Source of the DNA: Gracilaria vermiculophylla
Lineage: Eukaryota > Rhodophyta > Florideophyceae > Gracilariales > Gracilariaceae
Assembly: GCA_019155205.2 (NCBI GenBank)
Contig: JAHNZQ020000308.1
Span: forward strand, 4,157,858 to 4,221,857
Reading direction: 5' to 3'
Length of the DNA: 64,000 nucleotides
The first letter of the stretch is position 1. Every line of letters begins with the position of its first letter. The notes beneath the pieces are model-generated. The model had not been told where the DNA came from and did no database searches. It was given only the letters and a program-made list of their open reading frames with translations. Position numbers and translations under genes: made by a program. This document shows, piece after piece, positions 22,423-34,200 of this stretch.

Positions 22423-25400
22423 TCATACAGTCATGTACATCACAGCATCAGCCAAGGTGACGCTCACCCCGTTCGCGCTGACAACCACGTCTTTCAGGCC
22501 ACCAGTGCTTACCGCCGGCACCGTGCAGCTTATTTGCGTGCTGGACGACGACACAATCGCGCACGGCGATCCGTCAATCGTGACCAGCGGAGAGGCCCCA
22601 AAGTTCTGTCCGCCAATGACCACGTTGGTTCCTCCGGCCTTGCCGTGCCGCCACGGCACCGCATTCGCCACATACAACGAGCTCTTCGGCGCCACCTTGG
22701 GCTGCATCACGAAAACTTTCTGCGCCGTGAGTCGCGGGAAGATCAGGTTTCCGTGCGCGTCTTCAACGAACGAAATGCCCCCCGTTGCGGAGATCTGGTC
22801 TGGCCCGCTGTTGACCGACCCGCCCGAAACCTTCATTCGGTACGTCTTGCCGCCGTTGTGCGTCGACAGAATCAGCTCGTTGCGCAGCTTGCCGCAAAAG
22901 TGGTTGCTGCGATACTCGGCAATCCCGGTCACGGGGCTCTTGATGGTGACCATTTCGTCCTTGTAACTCGCTGGGGGCGGCTTGTCGTCGTTCGTCTTGT
23001 CGTCGAACGGATCGATCCACGAGCACTCGTCGCCGCCCCTGACCAGGTTGGGATGGCCGTAGTAGGACCCGGGCGTGATGTGAAGAATCTTGTCAGGCCG
23101 AGTGATGGAGTACGGGCAGCTCTGCCACCCGTGCGCCACCTGGCCAGGCCAATCCACCTTTTGGAACGGGTCGTATGCGGCGGCCGCCGCCTCGTCATAG
23201 TCGCTGCAATCCTTGGCCGAGTTGCCAAAGTTGCAATTCGGCCCCTGGTCCGCCGCGTACATGTCGCCAGTGGACGTGAGGCACATGCCAAACACGTTGC
23301 GGAGACCCGTCGCGTACACTTCCACGTCGCCAGAAATCTTCTCCGAAAGCCGCGGCGTGTCTGCGTTGGAGTACTGGATGTCGCCGTCAAACGCGGCGCC
23401 CTTGCTGAGCTGCACCTTCAAAATTGCGGCGGACAGAGTGGTTTCCCAAAAGTTGCCCAGCTTGTACCCCGGAAGACCCATGTTGGTGAAACCACCGACG
23501 GCCGCCATGAGGTCGCCATTTTGGGTGAACACCAGCGCGTTTACGCCGTGATCGTGGTTGGAGATGGGGAGCCCCGAGACAATGCGCTTGTCGTACACCA
23601 AGCACACCTTGGAGTCGGTGGCATCCGTTCCGGGTTTCAGGCGGTCAATTGCTCCGTTTCTCCACGCCGCCTTGTTCGAGGTGTCAACCCTGCCCTTGTC
23701 CCACCAGAACAGAGTGGAGGTGGAGATATACGGACTCAACGACGAGTCGCGCGGATCGAATGCGATCCCCAGCGCGTCACGCTGCGAAGGCACTCCGTTC
23801 TTTTTGAAGTTGTTGTCGACCAGGTTCTTCGAGTAGCAGTGCGACGTCACGGTGAGCGTCTCGTGATCGTAGCCAAGCACCTGGACGGAGGCGCCAAGCG
23901 TTCCCATGTAGATCTTTCCGTCGCCTCCGAGCGTCGCACAGGTCGGCAGGCTGAGGTAGTTGACATCGGCGCCGTTGGGTTTCTTGATTGCAGTTTCCAC
24001 AAAGCTGACCGAGTCGCATGCGCTGCCGTAGGAAAAGATGAGCGCATTGCTGGTGAGGTCGGCAGATGTGGTGGCCGTGACAGCAGCCGTGCCAGAACCC
24101 GGCGGCGACGAGATGAAGAACTGAGACGGGTTGCCGCTCGTGGGCGTGACCGCAGTACCCCCAAAGTCAATTGTCAACGGCTGGTACAGCCCGTAGCCGG
24201 TGACCTTGATGCTGGTTCCGCCGCCATCGCCTCCTTCCGAGGGCGTAAGCGCGGAGAGAATGGGGACAACTGTAGTACGGTCGTGGAACACCTTTCCGGG
24301 CGCCGGGACGGTGTTGTTAACCTTGAACTGGAGCTGTGGGGGTGCAGTGGTGGACGTGCGTTCGTAAATGACTTCAAACGAAGTCAAACCGACGGACAGG
24401 GTGGTTTCCATAGAGTCGGTTGCCTTGGTGTCCACCAAAAGGTCAGTGCCCTTATAGATACGGACATCACCGGTGCCGCCGGTGGTGGCGCCAACAATGC
24501 TGAGCTCTGAGTCGGTGTCCACTTCAAGGAAGAAGAAGCAGCGCGCGATGAATAGCGAATCGTCAAAGGAGAAGGACGGAAAACCGAGGTTGAGCGACGT
24601 GGACACGGAAGCAAACATGGGGTAGGGCGCCTGGGCGACTGGGTCTCCGCCCATCAACATGTCAGCGGCGCCGGTGTAGTAGTAGCAGTACTGGCCGGGT
24701 TGCATGGCGCCCGTGACGGTGACGGTGGTTTCAGCCTCATCGGTGGTGCAGGAGTTGTCGATGACGGAGAGCTTGAGACGGGTAGTTCCCAGCGGGAAGG
24801 CGTACCAGAACGCCTGCTTGGTGGAGATGACCTCGCCAGTCTCGACGAGCGACCACTTGTACTCGGTGATGACGCCGATGATGTTGTTGGCGGCGTCGAA
24901 GAAGTGGGAGTGGGAGCCGGAGCCGTCGATGAAGACGGCGGCGAGACCATCGCCGTTGCTGTCGACGTAGGACTTGGGAGAGGACGCGGACAGCTGGGGG
25001 GGGTACGACCCCGGAACGGCGTGCGCCGCGTGGTCCTCGCCAGGCTGCAGCCCGCCGCTGCTGGACGCGGGGATGCACACGTCAGCGGCGGGCGAGATTT
25101 TGATGTAACTGACAATGGCCTCGCCGATGATGGCCTCGAAGCGGATCGTGATTGGCTGCGTGTCGACGACGCCAACCGACGTGCTGACGAGTTCCTGCAC
25201 ACCTGTCAGGCACCCACTGGTGGACAGGTCGATGCTCTCCACCTGGATCTCGTCATTGACGAACACGTTGAACACGCGCTGCCCGGGCTCCGCGCACAAG
25301 CTGCTCTCGTACTCGGCAAAGCCGAGCACGATGTCGTACGCGCCCGGCGAGAGGTTGAACGAGTACGTGAAGTCCGTGCCGGAGCGCCCGGTTTTGAAAG

Positions 25401-26697
25401 CGCTTGCGCCAATGTCCGCCGTCGCCGTGAACGTCGACCCCGACGAGTACTTGGAAGTGCCGGCCACGGCCACATCGCCCGCGGCTCCCACGTCGATCGT
25501 CACTGAATCGGACGTCGGCGCCGTGGGCGTCGGGTCCGGTGACACCGCCGAAGGACTGGGATCGGCTGACGGCCCCGTGGAAGGCGCAGCCGACGGCACC
25601 GCGGAGGGCAGCGCGGACGGCGCGGCGGACGGATCCGTGGACGCAACTGCCGACGGCACTGAGGACGCCGACGGCGACGCAGACGGCGGCGGCGCCGCGC
25701 CCGCAGGCATGATGCCGATGTACGCGACGGCAGCGTTGCGCACGACCGAGTCAAAGCGAATGGTGAGCGGCGCGGGGCCGTCGACGACGACGCCGAGCAG
25801 CTTCTCTTCCACACCGGTGTAGCAGCCGCCCGACTGCATCCACACGTCGTACTTGTCCAGAAACAGCGCGCCGTTGACAATCACGTTGAAGACGCGCCAG
25901 CCCTTGTTGCAAAACTTGATGTACGTCTCGGCAAAGGCGAGGGTGATGTCGTACGTGCCCGGCGACAGGAAGAACTTGTAGGTGAAGTCCGGGCCGGCGC
26001 GCGTCTTGCGGAAGTACTCGGGCGGCACGTTGGCGGTGCCGACGACGTCGGCCGAGTTGGGCGCATTGCCGATCTTGGTGTTGGGCAGGTTTTGGTCATT
26101 GGGGTCGTTGCCGCAGTTGATGGACACCATGTCCGTGGCGGTGAATACCTGCTTGGACGGGGAGGGTGACTGACTGAACGTGGTGTCGGGCGTGGTGATG
26201 TCGAAGCCGCTGACCATGGCGTTCTCAACGGAGGACTTGAACTGCAGGCGCAGGTTGCCAGTGGTGAGAGACACGCCGGTCATCTGGTACTCGTAGGCGA
26301 CCCTGCAGCCGACCTCTGCGAAGACATCCAGGTCCTGCAGCGTCTTGCCGGCGGACGGGCCCAGCGCGTCGTCGTAGGCGGAGATGGAGAAGACGCGGTT
26401 GCCCGTGACGCAGTTGCCGTTGTACGACTCGGCGATGTAAAAGGTGATGTCGTACTGGACGTTTTTCGGCAGCGAGAAGACGTAGCTGAAGTCTTTGCCG
26501 TAGCGGTGCTTGGAGTAGAGGGCGTTCTGGTCGGTGCCGGCGATGGCGATGACGGTGGCAAAGGTGTTGGACGAGCCGATGACGTTGGCCGGGCGGTCGG
26601 AGCCGCCGCCCGCGTCGAGCGAGAGCACGAGCTGCTGGGCGAGCGCCAGCCGCAGGCATGCGGCGGCGAGCGCCGCGAGCACGGGCACGGGCCGCAT
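22423..26697 (-). CDS. Secreted protein: three malectin domains, PKD/IPT, glucose/sorbosone dehydrogenase-like domain
   Basis: 1424-aa predicted extracellular protein. A signal peptide (MRPVPVLAALAAACLRLALA) is followed by malectin-like carbohydrate-binding domains at about 20-170, 185-335 and 400-540; a Pro/Ser/Ala linker (about 340-396) separates the second and third. Next come a PKD-like beta-domain (about 555-665), an IPT/TIG domain (about 810-890), a six-bladed glucose/sorbosone-dehydrogenase-like domain (about 905-1335; GLRNVFGM and DQGPN motifs) and a final IPT domain (about 1340-1424). No C-terminal anchor is seen. Malectin domains bind glycans, and the dehydrogenase fold oxidises sugars with PQQ in some bacteria, so binding or modifying cell-wall polysaccharide is plausible. 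I chose ATG 26697 because it begins the signal peptide. A shorter paralog lies head to head at 31224. Confidence 0.88.
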   Translation of the reverse strand: MRPVPVLAALAAACLRLALAQQLVLSLDAGGGSDRPANVIGSSNTFATVIAIAGTDQNALYSKHRYGKDFSYVFSLPKNVQYDITFYIAESYNGNCVTGNRVFSISAYDDALGPSAGKTLQDLDVFAEVGCRVAYEYQMTGVSLTTGNLRLQFKSSVENAMVSGFDITTPDTTFSQSPSPSKQVFTATDMVSINCGNDPNDQNLPNTKIGNAPNSADVVGTANVPPEYFRKTRAGPDFTYKFFLSPGTYDITLAFAETYIKFCNKGWRVFNVIVNGALFLDKYDVWMQSGGCYTGVEEKLLGVVVDGPAPLTIRFDSVVRNAAVAYIGIMPAGAAPPPSASPSASSVPSAVASTDPSAAPSALPSAVPSAAPSTGPSADPSPSAVSPDPTPTAPTSDSVTIDVGAAGDVAVAGTSKYSSGSTFTATADIGASAFKTGRSGTDFTYSFNLSPGAYDIVLGFAEYESSLCAEPGQRVFNVFVNDEIQVESIDLSTSGCLTGVQELVSTSVGVVDTQPITIRFEAIIGEAIVSYIKISPAADVCIPASSSGGLQPGEDHAAHAVPGSYPPQLSASSPKSYVDSNGDGLAAVFIDGSGSHSHFFDAANNIIGVITEYKWSLVETGEVISTKQAFWYAFPLGTTRLKLSVIDNSCTTDEAETTVTVTGAMQPGQYCYYYTGAADMLMGGDPVAQAPYPMFASVSTSLNLGFPSFSFDDSLFIARCFFFLEVDTDSELSIVGATTGGTGDVRIYKGTDLLVDTKATDSMETTLSVGLTSFEVIYERTSTTAPPQLQFKVNNTVPAPGKVFHDRTTVVPILSALTPSEGGDGGGTSIKVTGYGLYQPLTIDFGGTAVTPTSGNPSQFFISSPPGSGTAAVTATTSADLTSNALIFSYGSACDSVSFVETAIKKPNGADVNYLSLPTCATLGGDGKIYMGTLGASVQVLGYDHETLTVTSHCYSKNLVDNNFKKNGVPSQRDALGIAFDPRDSSLSPYISTSTLFWWDKGRVDTSNKAAWRNGAIDRLKPGTDATDSKVCLVYDKRIVSGLPISNHDHGVNALVFTQNGDLMAAVGGFTNMGLPGYKLGNFWETTLSAAILKVQLSKGAAFDGDIQYSNADTPRLSEKISGDVEVYATGLRNVFGMCLTSTGDMYAADQGPNCNFGNSAKDCSDYDEAAAAAYDPFQKVDWPGQVAHGWQSCPYSITRPDKILHITPGSYYGHPNLVRGGDECSWIDPFDDKTNDDKPPPASYKDEMVTIKSPVTGIAEYRSNHFCGKLRNELILSTHNGGKTYRMKVSGGSVNSGPDQISATGGISFVEDAHGNLIFPRLTAQKVFVMQPKVAPKSSLYVANAVPWRHGKAGGTNVVIGGQNFGASPLVTIDGSPCAIVSSSSTQISCTVPAVSTGGLKDVVVSANGVSVTLADAVMYMTV

Positions 26698-27256
26698 AGC
26701 GAAGGACGGGTCGTGTGGGGGGGGATGGGGGAGGGGGGGATGATGGGACGAGTGGATGGGAGAGGCAGCGGGGCGGGAGCTGAGCAATCGGAGCGGCGGC
26801 AGTTAAGTTAGTGAGTGCGTTTGCCTACGGTTAAACCGATGTGGAGGCATGAGCCGTGCGAGGCGGGGAGCGCGCGCGATTTATAGCAGAGCGCGGCGGC
26901 GGCGGCGGCGGCGGCAGCGGCAGCGGCGACGGCGGCGGCGGCAGCGACGCCATGCAACGCGGCGTGGCTGAGTGGGGAGCGACGCGCTGTAAACGCGCGC
27001 ACAACGGGCGGCCACACAGCGCGACGCGCGCCGCCATCGACGGCGGCGCGGCGGCGCGGCTGAATTGCGCGGCGCGGCGACGCGCGGCGCGGAGCGGCAC
27101 GGCGCGGCACGGCGCGGCACGGCACGGCGCGGCGCGGCACGGCGCGGCGCACGCGCGCCGTCACTGTAAACGCGCGGCGGCGCGCGTCAAATCAGCCGCT
27201 CGTGCGAGAGATCGCGCACGCGCGCGCCGCTGCCGCCGCGCCTCCACGCGACTGTC

Positions 27257-27293
<37 letters not shown>

Positions 27294-29948
27294 GGCGCGG
27301 CGCCGCGCGCGGACACCCACGGCGCCGTACGAGCCGCGCCGCTCCGCTGCCGCGCGCTCGTGCCTCATCCGCCCTGGCGCGCGCATGGCTGCCCTGCGCG
27401 CGTGGCTGCGCGGGCTGGCGCGCGCGCCAGCGAGGCGCGCCTGCTGGCGCCGCCGTGGCGCGCCGCCGTCCCCGCTGCCGGCGCTGCGCTCGACGCGCCG
27501 TGCGAGCTGCGCTCGCTCGGCAACTCTTGCGTGGGAGCAGAATTGCTCTGAACCGTTCGCGTCGAATTGCAACACTTTCTGTCGCTGTCATCCACGCAAC
27601 TGTCATCCCTTCTTTTGGGCTGCCGCCAAATTCCAATCTACGCCCCGCGCCGCAGCACCGCTGCTTTCTCTTTGGCAATCAGCATCCGCCCTGCTTTTTT
27701 CTCCCTCGAGCAGCGCAACTCGTGCCAAATCGTCCGATTGAAAAAAAAACATAAGGCCAAACCTTCACCTTGGGTGGTGCTGCCACCCACAACTGTGCCG
27801 TTTCGCCGATGCATGCGCTCTCGCACCAGTTGCACGTTCCAAATTAGATCATCACGAACGGTATTACGCAAACACGAATTTGTTTCCATCAATATTGCCG
27901 GTGTCCGCCGCTGCCCTTTGTCCCAGGACAGTACATCTTCATTCACGGTGCTTATCTGTGATGAACCACTGGACGGCTGAGCCTTGTTTCTCGGCCCGGT
28001 CAAGTGGGTACTGCGTAGACGCATGCAACATCTTAATCAGTCTACTTTCGCACTCTGTTTTCATCGAAAACTGTTGCTTCATACTGCGTACCAATCGATA
28101 ATTTCTGGCGCAACGCAGGTGTGTGCACGAATCAGAGATTATGTTTGCACTCAAGTGCAAGTGTGGTCGTCTCCTCAAGACGGTTGAATACGCGCCGAAG
28201 AAGGAGCGTTCAAACTACATTCTTTTTCACTCAACCGCTCGTGGCTTGTAGAGTGCAAGCGATGGTGCGGGTGCGATCAAACCCAAGTGGTGCGCGAAAT
28301 TGTGTTCAACCTGCGCAGCACGGCGCTTTTTCACCTGCTGCAACCGCCATGACGCTGCAACTCTGCGCGCTGCACGAGCACCACGTTGTGGTGGTGCGTG
28401 CTCGAAGCGATACCCTACACGCAACGGCGGCGACTGTAAGACGCAGCGATCGCTTCGCTGCGAGCGCATGGCTGCGCTGGCATTGCTGCGTCTGAAGGGG
28501 CGGGCACTTTTGCACGGGTGCGTGAGGTGGCGCTGGCGTGCAGGCGGAGCGGCGCGCCTCGGTCGCCTCCGGCCGTCCGGCGGGCGGCGAAAAGCGTGCG
28601 GCGCTCCGCGCCGAGAGCGCGGCGCGGCGGGCGGACGTCGGCGGCGCGGCAAGGCGCACTGTGCTGGCGGCGACGCTGCTGGGGCAGCACGCGCGGCATT
28701 TGCGCGGCACGGCTGTCAAAGGCTGCGCGTGCGCACTTGTGGCGGCCAGCGCACGTGCTCGGGCCATCACTGGCCTCCAAATGCGCGGCAGCGCAGCCGG
28801 AGAGAGCGATGCGAATAAACGCGCCGCCGCGGGCGGCTGTTTGGCGGCGGACGGGAAGGAACGATTATTTGCGGAACGGACGTTGGAGGTGCAGCAGGGT
28901 GCTTGGCATGTGTGTTGAGCGTTGCTCGTTGTGGCTGAAACACACGGCGCGGCGGCAATTGAGCGGAGCGCGAAAGGCGCTGGTGAAAGAGCTTTCGAGG
29001 CACAGTGCTGACGATGGGCGGAAGCGCTTGGAAAGCAGACGTGTGGTGAGCGGTGGCCGGCAAGTGCACGGGGGCGGAAACGCATTGCGGACGGCGCGGA
29101 CGCGGCGGCGATGGGCCGGCGGCGCACGGGGGGCGCAAGGCGTGCGTGTGGGGCGTCGAGCGGCGGCAGTTGACGCAGCGCATGAAGATGAGTGCGGCGC
29201 GGGGCGGTGCGCCACAACGGCCGGCGGGCGACGCACGGCCGTCACGTGCGCGCTGCGGCTCACGTGACGACTCGCGCACAAGTGCGCTTTACAGTGAGCA
29301 GCTCTCCGTGCGCTGCGCGGCGCGGCGCGCCAATGGCTGCCGGCGGCGCGCCGCATGTGCGGCAGCGGCGCGCGCGGCGGCCGCGCGCGGCCAGACGGCG
29401 AAAGGCGAACGAAGCGCGGCGGCGCGGGGCGCAGGCGCGCTTGCGCGCGCCGCCTCTGCCGCAACGGCTCACAGCGCCGCGCCGCCGCACCGCCGCCGAA
29501 TACAGCCGCGTAGGCGGCTGCGAGAAGCGCCGGCTGTTTCAACTGTTGTGGTCAACAGCGCACAGTGACAGCGCGCGTACGCTCGGCTTGCATTTCTTCA
29601 TCAGCTCGTCTGCCGTCCGAGTTGGCTCGCACTCGGCTCAGCTCTCACGTCCGAAATTGCGTGCATGAAACACAAGTGAAGGTGTCACAAACATCCTTAG
29701 TTGAAGAGTTAACGATATGCCATGTCAGGTGCTTGAATTAGTTGAGGAGTTCAACTTCGCATGTTTTGCCAACTGCGCATGCAACGTGTCACAAACATAC
29801 AACCTGTCAACTTACAGTATGCTTGTGTTCACTATCGCCAACGCCGCCGCCGCTGTACAGGTGTACTGCGAACATACCAATTGGTGCCATTCAATTGCAG
29901 CTTTCGAAAACGATTTGTTAAATTAACGAATGCGCGCGTGCGCGCCCA

Positions 29949-30532
29949 TGCGCAGGGGGCGGCGCCCCCGCGCCCCCTCCGCTGCGCCCGCCTCCATTTG
30001 CTGCGCAGAAAAGCGCCCGTCACGCGCCCGCCCGCGTCTGCCGCCGCGCCACCGCCGCGCCGCGCCGCCAACGTCAGGCGCTCGCCGCCGTCGATGCGCT
30101 GCTGGCGAATACAGCCTGCTGCTCTCCTTCACCCTGCGCACGCACTCTGCAGCGCACCACGCACCTCGCTGCCGCCTCCCACCTGCTGCCCCAACCCCCT
30201 CACTCCCCACAACAAAATCCGACAGCACCTTCGGCCCCGCGCCCACGTCCGCGCAACAACCCACACATCACACCCTGGTCGTCACTTGCCCCTTTTCGTG
30301 TCCCTCGCCCCATCGCCTCCCGCTGCAGAACGCACCGCACTGTATTCCGCGCTGCTCGCCCTGCTACACATCAACTACGCCCCACCCTCGTTTGCAACGT
30401 CTCAACACGCACCAGCGCGCGCCCGCGCGCGCGCCAATGCGCAGGCGGCAGCGCCCGCGCCGCCATTTGTCGCGCAGAAAAGCGCCCGTCACGCGCGCGC
30501 CCGCCGCCGACGTCAGGCGCTTGCCGCCGTCG
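29949..30532 (+). repeat. Spaced direct duplication (copies about 480 bp apart)
   Basis: Copies at about 29949-30093 and 30438-30532 share, in the same order, TGCGCAG, a CCATTTG element, a perfectly shared CAGAAAAGCGCCCGTCACGC block and CGTCAGGCGCTTGCCGCCGTC (T/C variant). The left copy has about 50 bp extra between the last two blocks. Both lie upstream of the malectin gene at 31224. Confidence 0.75.
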
Positions 30533-30650
30533 CCGCGCCGCCACACTTGCGCGCCGACGTCAGGCGCTTGCCGCCGTCGCCGCGCCGCCACACTTGCGCG
30601 CCGACGTCAGGCGCTTGCCGCCGTCGCCGCGCCGCCACACTTGCGCGCCG
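30509..30650 (+). repeat. Three 47-bp tandem repeats
   Basis: Units starting GACGTCAGGCGCTTGCCGCC at 30509, 30556 and 30603 are essentially identical over 47 bp. Diverged CGTCAGGCGCTCG copies follow at about 30658 and 30737. Each unit contains the palindrome GACGTC, a CREB/bZIP-type half-site pair. The array lies about 600 bp before the start of the second malectin gene. Confidence 0.9.
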
Positions 30651-30745
30651 CCGCCAGCGTCAGGCGCTCGCCGCCGTCGCCGCGCAGCTCGTCGTCGCGC
30701 CGCGCGTTGCTGCCGCGCTCGAGCCGCGCCGCCGCCGTCAGGCGC

Positions 30746-30777
<32 letters not shown>

Positions 30778-31223
30778 GCTGGTCGCTGCGGCGCGCGCTG
30801 CTGCCGCGTCCGCCGCTGGCGGCGCACCGCTCTTGCGCGCCCCGCGTGACGCATCACGGCGCAACCCGCCCCCACCGCCGCCCCCCCCGCGAGGCCGCTC
30901 GCGGCGCGCGCGATCTCCCCCCCGCGTGACACGGCGCTGCTCGCCGTGTCACGCGTGCCATCGCCAAACCGCCGCGTCGCCAATCCCACACCGCCGTCGC
31001 CCCCGCCGCTGCGCCTCCGCCGCGACACAGCGCGCCCCGCCCACCACGCGCTGCCCAAATTCTGCGCCCGCCCCGCCGCTGTATGCGCCGACGTGCCCGC
31101 CGCCGAGCGCCTTAAGGCGGTCGCCGCTGCCGCCGCTGCGGCGGCTGCCGCCGCGCCGCATCGCCGCGCGCCGCATCGCCGCGCCGCCCGCCCGCCCGCC
31201 CGCCCAGCGCCGTCCACCCCACC

Positions 31224-34200
31224 ATGCGCCCGCTCCGCGCCGCCCTGCTCCTCGCGCTCGCGGCCACCGCGCTGCGCGCGCCTGCCGCCGCCGTCACCGC
31301 CGCCGAGGCCGCCGCCGCCGCCCCGCGCGCCGCCTTCGTCGACGTCGGCTCGCGCTTCGACGTGCCCGTCGACGGCGCCAACAAGTACTTTTCGCCCGCC
31401 TCGTTTGCGCGCTCCGCCGACTTTGTGGGCGATGCGTTCCGCTCCGGCCGCCAGGGCGCCGACTTCTCCTACGCCTTCGCCCTGCGCCCGGGCGCCTACA
31501 ACGTCGTGCTGGCCTTTGGCGAGTACGTGCCCGAGTTGTGCTCCACGGGCGCGCGCGTGTTCAATGTGTACGTCAACGGCGAGATCAAGCTCGAGGGCCT
31601 GGACGTCTTTGACTCCGCCGCCGCGTGCCGCGCCGGCTGGCAGCACACCATTGCCGCCACCGTCAGCTCCGTCAACACCGAGCCCTTGACCGTCCGCTTC
31701 GAGTCCGTCGTCAACCCGGCCATCGTCAGCGTCATCAGCATCAGCTCCGCCGTGTCCGACTGCCTCCCCGCGTCCGACACCGCCGCGTTTGCCGACAATC
31801 AGGACCACGCCGCCCACGCCGTCCCTGGCTCCTACCCGCCTCAGCTCGACGCCAACTCGCCAAAGTCCTACGTCGACAACGACGGAGACGGCTATGAACC
31901 GGTCTTCATTGATGGCCGCAGCAGTCACACCCACTTTTTTGACAGCGCCAACAACGTTGTCGGCCGCCTCACCGACTACACATGGAGCATTGTGGAAACC
32001 GGTCAGGTCATTTCGAAAGCCCACAGCTTTTATTTCCACTTTCCGCTGGGCACCACCAGACTCAAGCTCGCCGTCGTTGACAACTCCTGCAGCACGGATG
32101 AGGTCGAAACCACCGTCACCGTCACCGGTGCCGTGCAGCCGGGCATGTACTGCTACTACTACGCGGGCCTTCCGAAGGTCATGGGCGACGACCCGCTGGG
32201 CGCTCCGCAGTTTGGCGCCATCGCCGCTTCGCCAAACCTTGGCTTCCCGGCGCTCCCGTTCCGCTCGCCAACCTTTGTGGCGCGGTGCTTCTTCTTCCTG
32301 GACATTGTGCACGGCGAGGAGGCAGCCGCTATCTCAATTTCCGCCAGCGGCGGCGCCGCGCGCGTGTTCAAGGGCGCCGATCTTCTGCTAGACACGGACG
32401 GAATGTCTTCGAGCCAAACCGAGCTTCCGGTGGGTCTGCTTGCGCTGGAAATCATTTATGAGCGCACCGAGCCGTCCAAGGATGCCGCCGTTCAGTTGCT
32501 GGTGCAGGGCGCAGTGCCGCCCCCCTCGAGGATCTTTTACGACCAGCGCGAGGTGCTGCCCATTCTTTCGGCTCTTTCCCCGCCGGATGGACCGGATTCC
32601 GGGGGCGTTTCCGTCAAGGTTTCCGGCTACGGGCTGTTCCGCCCGCTCACCGTCTCTTTTGGCGGCAACACTGTCAGCGCGGGGGGGCAGACGAACCCCA
32701 ACCAACTTTTCGTGACGGCGCCGCCGGCCGCAGCTGCTGCAGTTGCAGAGGTCAGCGTCACCAACGCCATCGGGCTGACGAGCAACTCCCTACGCTTCTC
32801 GTACGGCAGTACCTGCGATCCGGTGCGGTTTGACAACGCGCAACTGAAAACCGCCGCTGGTGGCTCCATAAATGATCTGGATACACCCACGTGTGTCGCA
32901 CTGGGAGGCGATGGCAAGCTTTACATAGGCTCAACGGATTCCACTGTGCAGGTGCTCGGCTACGACTCGCAGTCGCTGATTGTCACTTCTCATTGTTATT
33001 CAAAACGGATTTCCAACTTCAATTTCCAAAAAAATTCCCTCCCCTCTGAGCGCGTTATTCTGGGCATCGCCCTGGACCCAAGAGATCAAACACCCAGACC
33101 GTACGTGAGCACCAGCACTCTGGATTGGTTCAGAAAAAACAAGGTGGACAAGTCAAACACAGCGGCGTGGAGAAACGGTGCTATTGAACGCTTGACACCA
33201 GGAAGGGACCCCACGGATGCGCGAGTTTGCCTTGTATTCGACCAGCGCATTGTCTCTGGTCTTCCCGTGGCCAACTTCGATCATGCAATCAATGGCATTG
33301 TCTTTACTCAAAACGGAGACCTGCTCATTGCAGTTGGCAGCTTCACAAACACGGGCCTGCCGGACTCCAGCACCGGCAACTACTGGGAAACGACTATGTC
33401 GGCTGCCATTCTCATCGCAAAGCTCAGCAAGGGCGCCTCGTTTGACGGCGTCATCACCTACTCCCACCCAGGCGATCCCGAGCGCGCAAAGCAAATATCT
33501 GGCGATGTGGAACTCTACTCCACGGGGCACAGAAACACTTTTGGCATGACCATGGCTCGCAGCGGAAACATATTCGGCGTGGATCAAGGGCCAAACTGTG
33601 GGTATGGCAACACCGCGACGGCGTGCGACGAATACAGCCAACAACAATCTGCAACGTATTTTGAGATGGCCAGCACGTCGTGGCCCGGTAGAGTGCGACA
33701 CGGTTGCGATCAAGCGCCCTACTCAATAACTCGAGCAGACAAGATTCTTCACATCACAAGGGGCAGCTTTTACGGACACCCTAACCTACAACGTGGGGGT
33801 GCAGAGTGCGCTTGGATTGATCCTTTGTATGGTAAAACTGCACTCGGCAAACCTGCGCCGCCAACTTACAAGGCGCCGATGGCTCTTGTGCAAAGTTCAG
33901 TAACGGGAATCGGGGAGTACGGCAGCAATCATTTCTGCGGAAATCTGCGAGGAGACATCATCCTGTCAAGGTTCCAAGGCGGAAAGGTGCATCGAATGCG
34001 CGTGAATGGCGGTTCCAGAATCAGCGGACCAGACGAAATGACACGTGGTGGCGAGATGTCGTTCGTGGAAAACCAAAACGGGGACCTTATTTTCCCAATG
34101 TACAATGAGAAGAAAGTTGTTGTGCTCCGCCCAAAGGTAGCTCCCAAAGCCTTCCTCTACTTGGCGAACGCCGTTCCTTGGCGCCATGGAAAAGGAGGTG

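Larger units (their letters stand above)
26698..31223. other. 4.5-kb GC-rich spacer between head-to-head paralogs
   Basis: Contains both promoters of the malectin-dehydrogenase genes. Many long frames are open on both strands because of GC content, but none has a recognisable domain. A less GC-rich island spans about 27560-28240. Repeats near 29.9-30.7 kb are listed separately. No RNA gene was recognised. Confidence 0.5.

Noticed and set aside
22396..24510. A 704-codon frame (+) antisense to the first malectin gene
   Set aside because: Antisense shadow of a gene with clear domains; no recognisable protein features of its own.
28306..29217. 303-codon antisense frame in the malectin intergenic spacer
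   Set aside because: Ala/Arg/Pro-rich composition and several equally long overlapping frames; no support as a gene.
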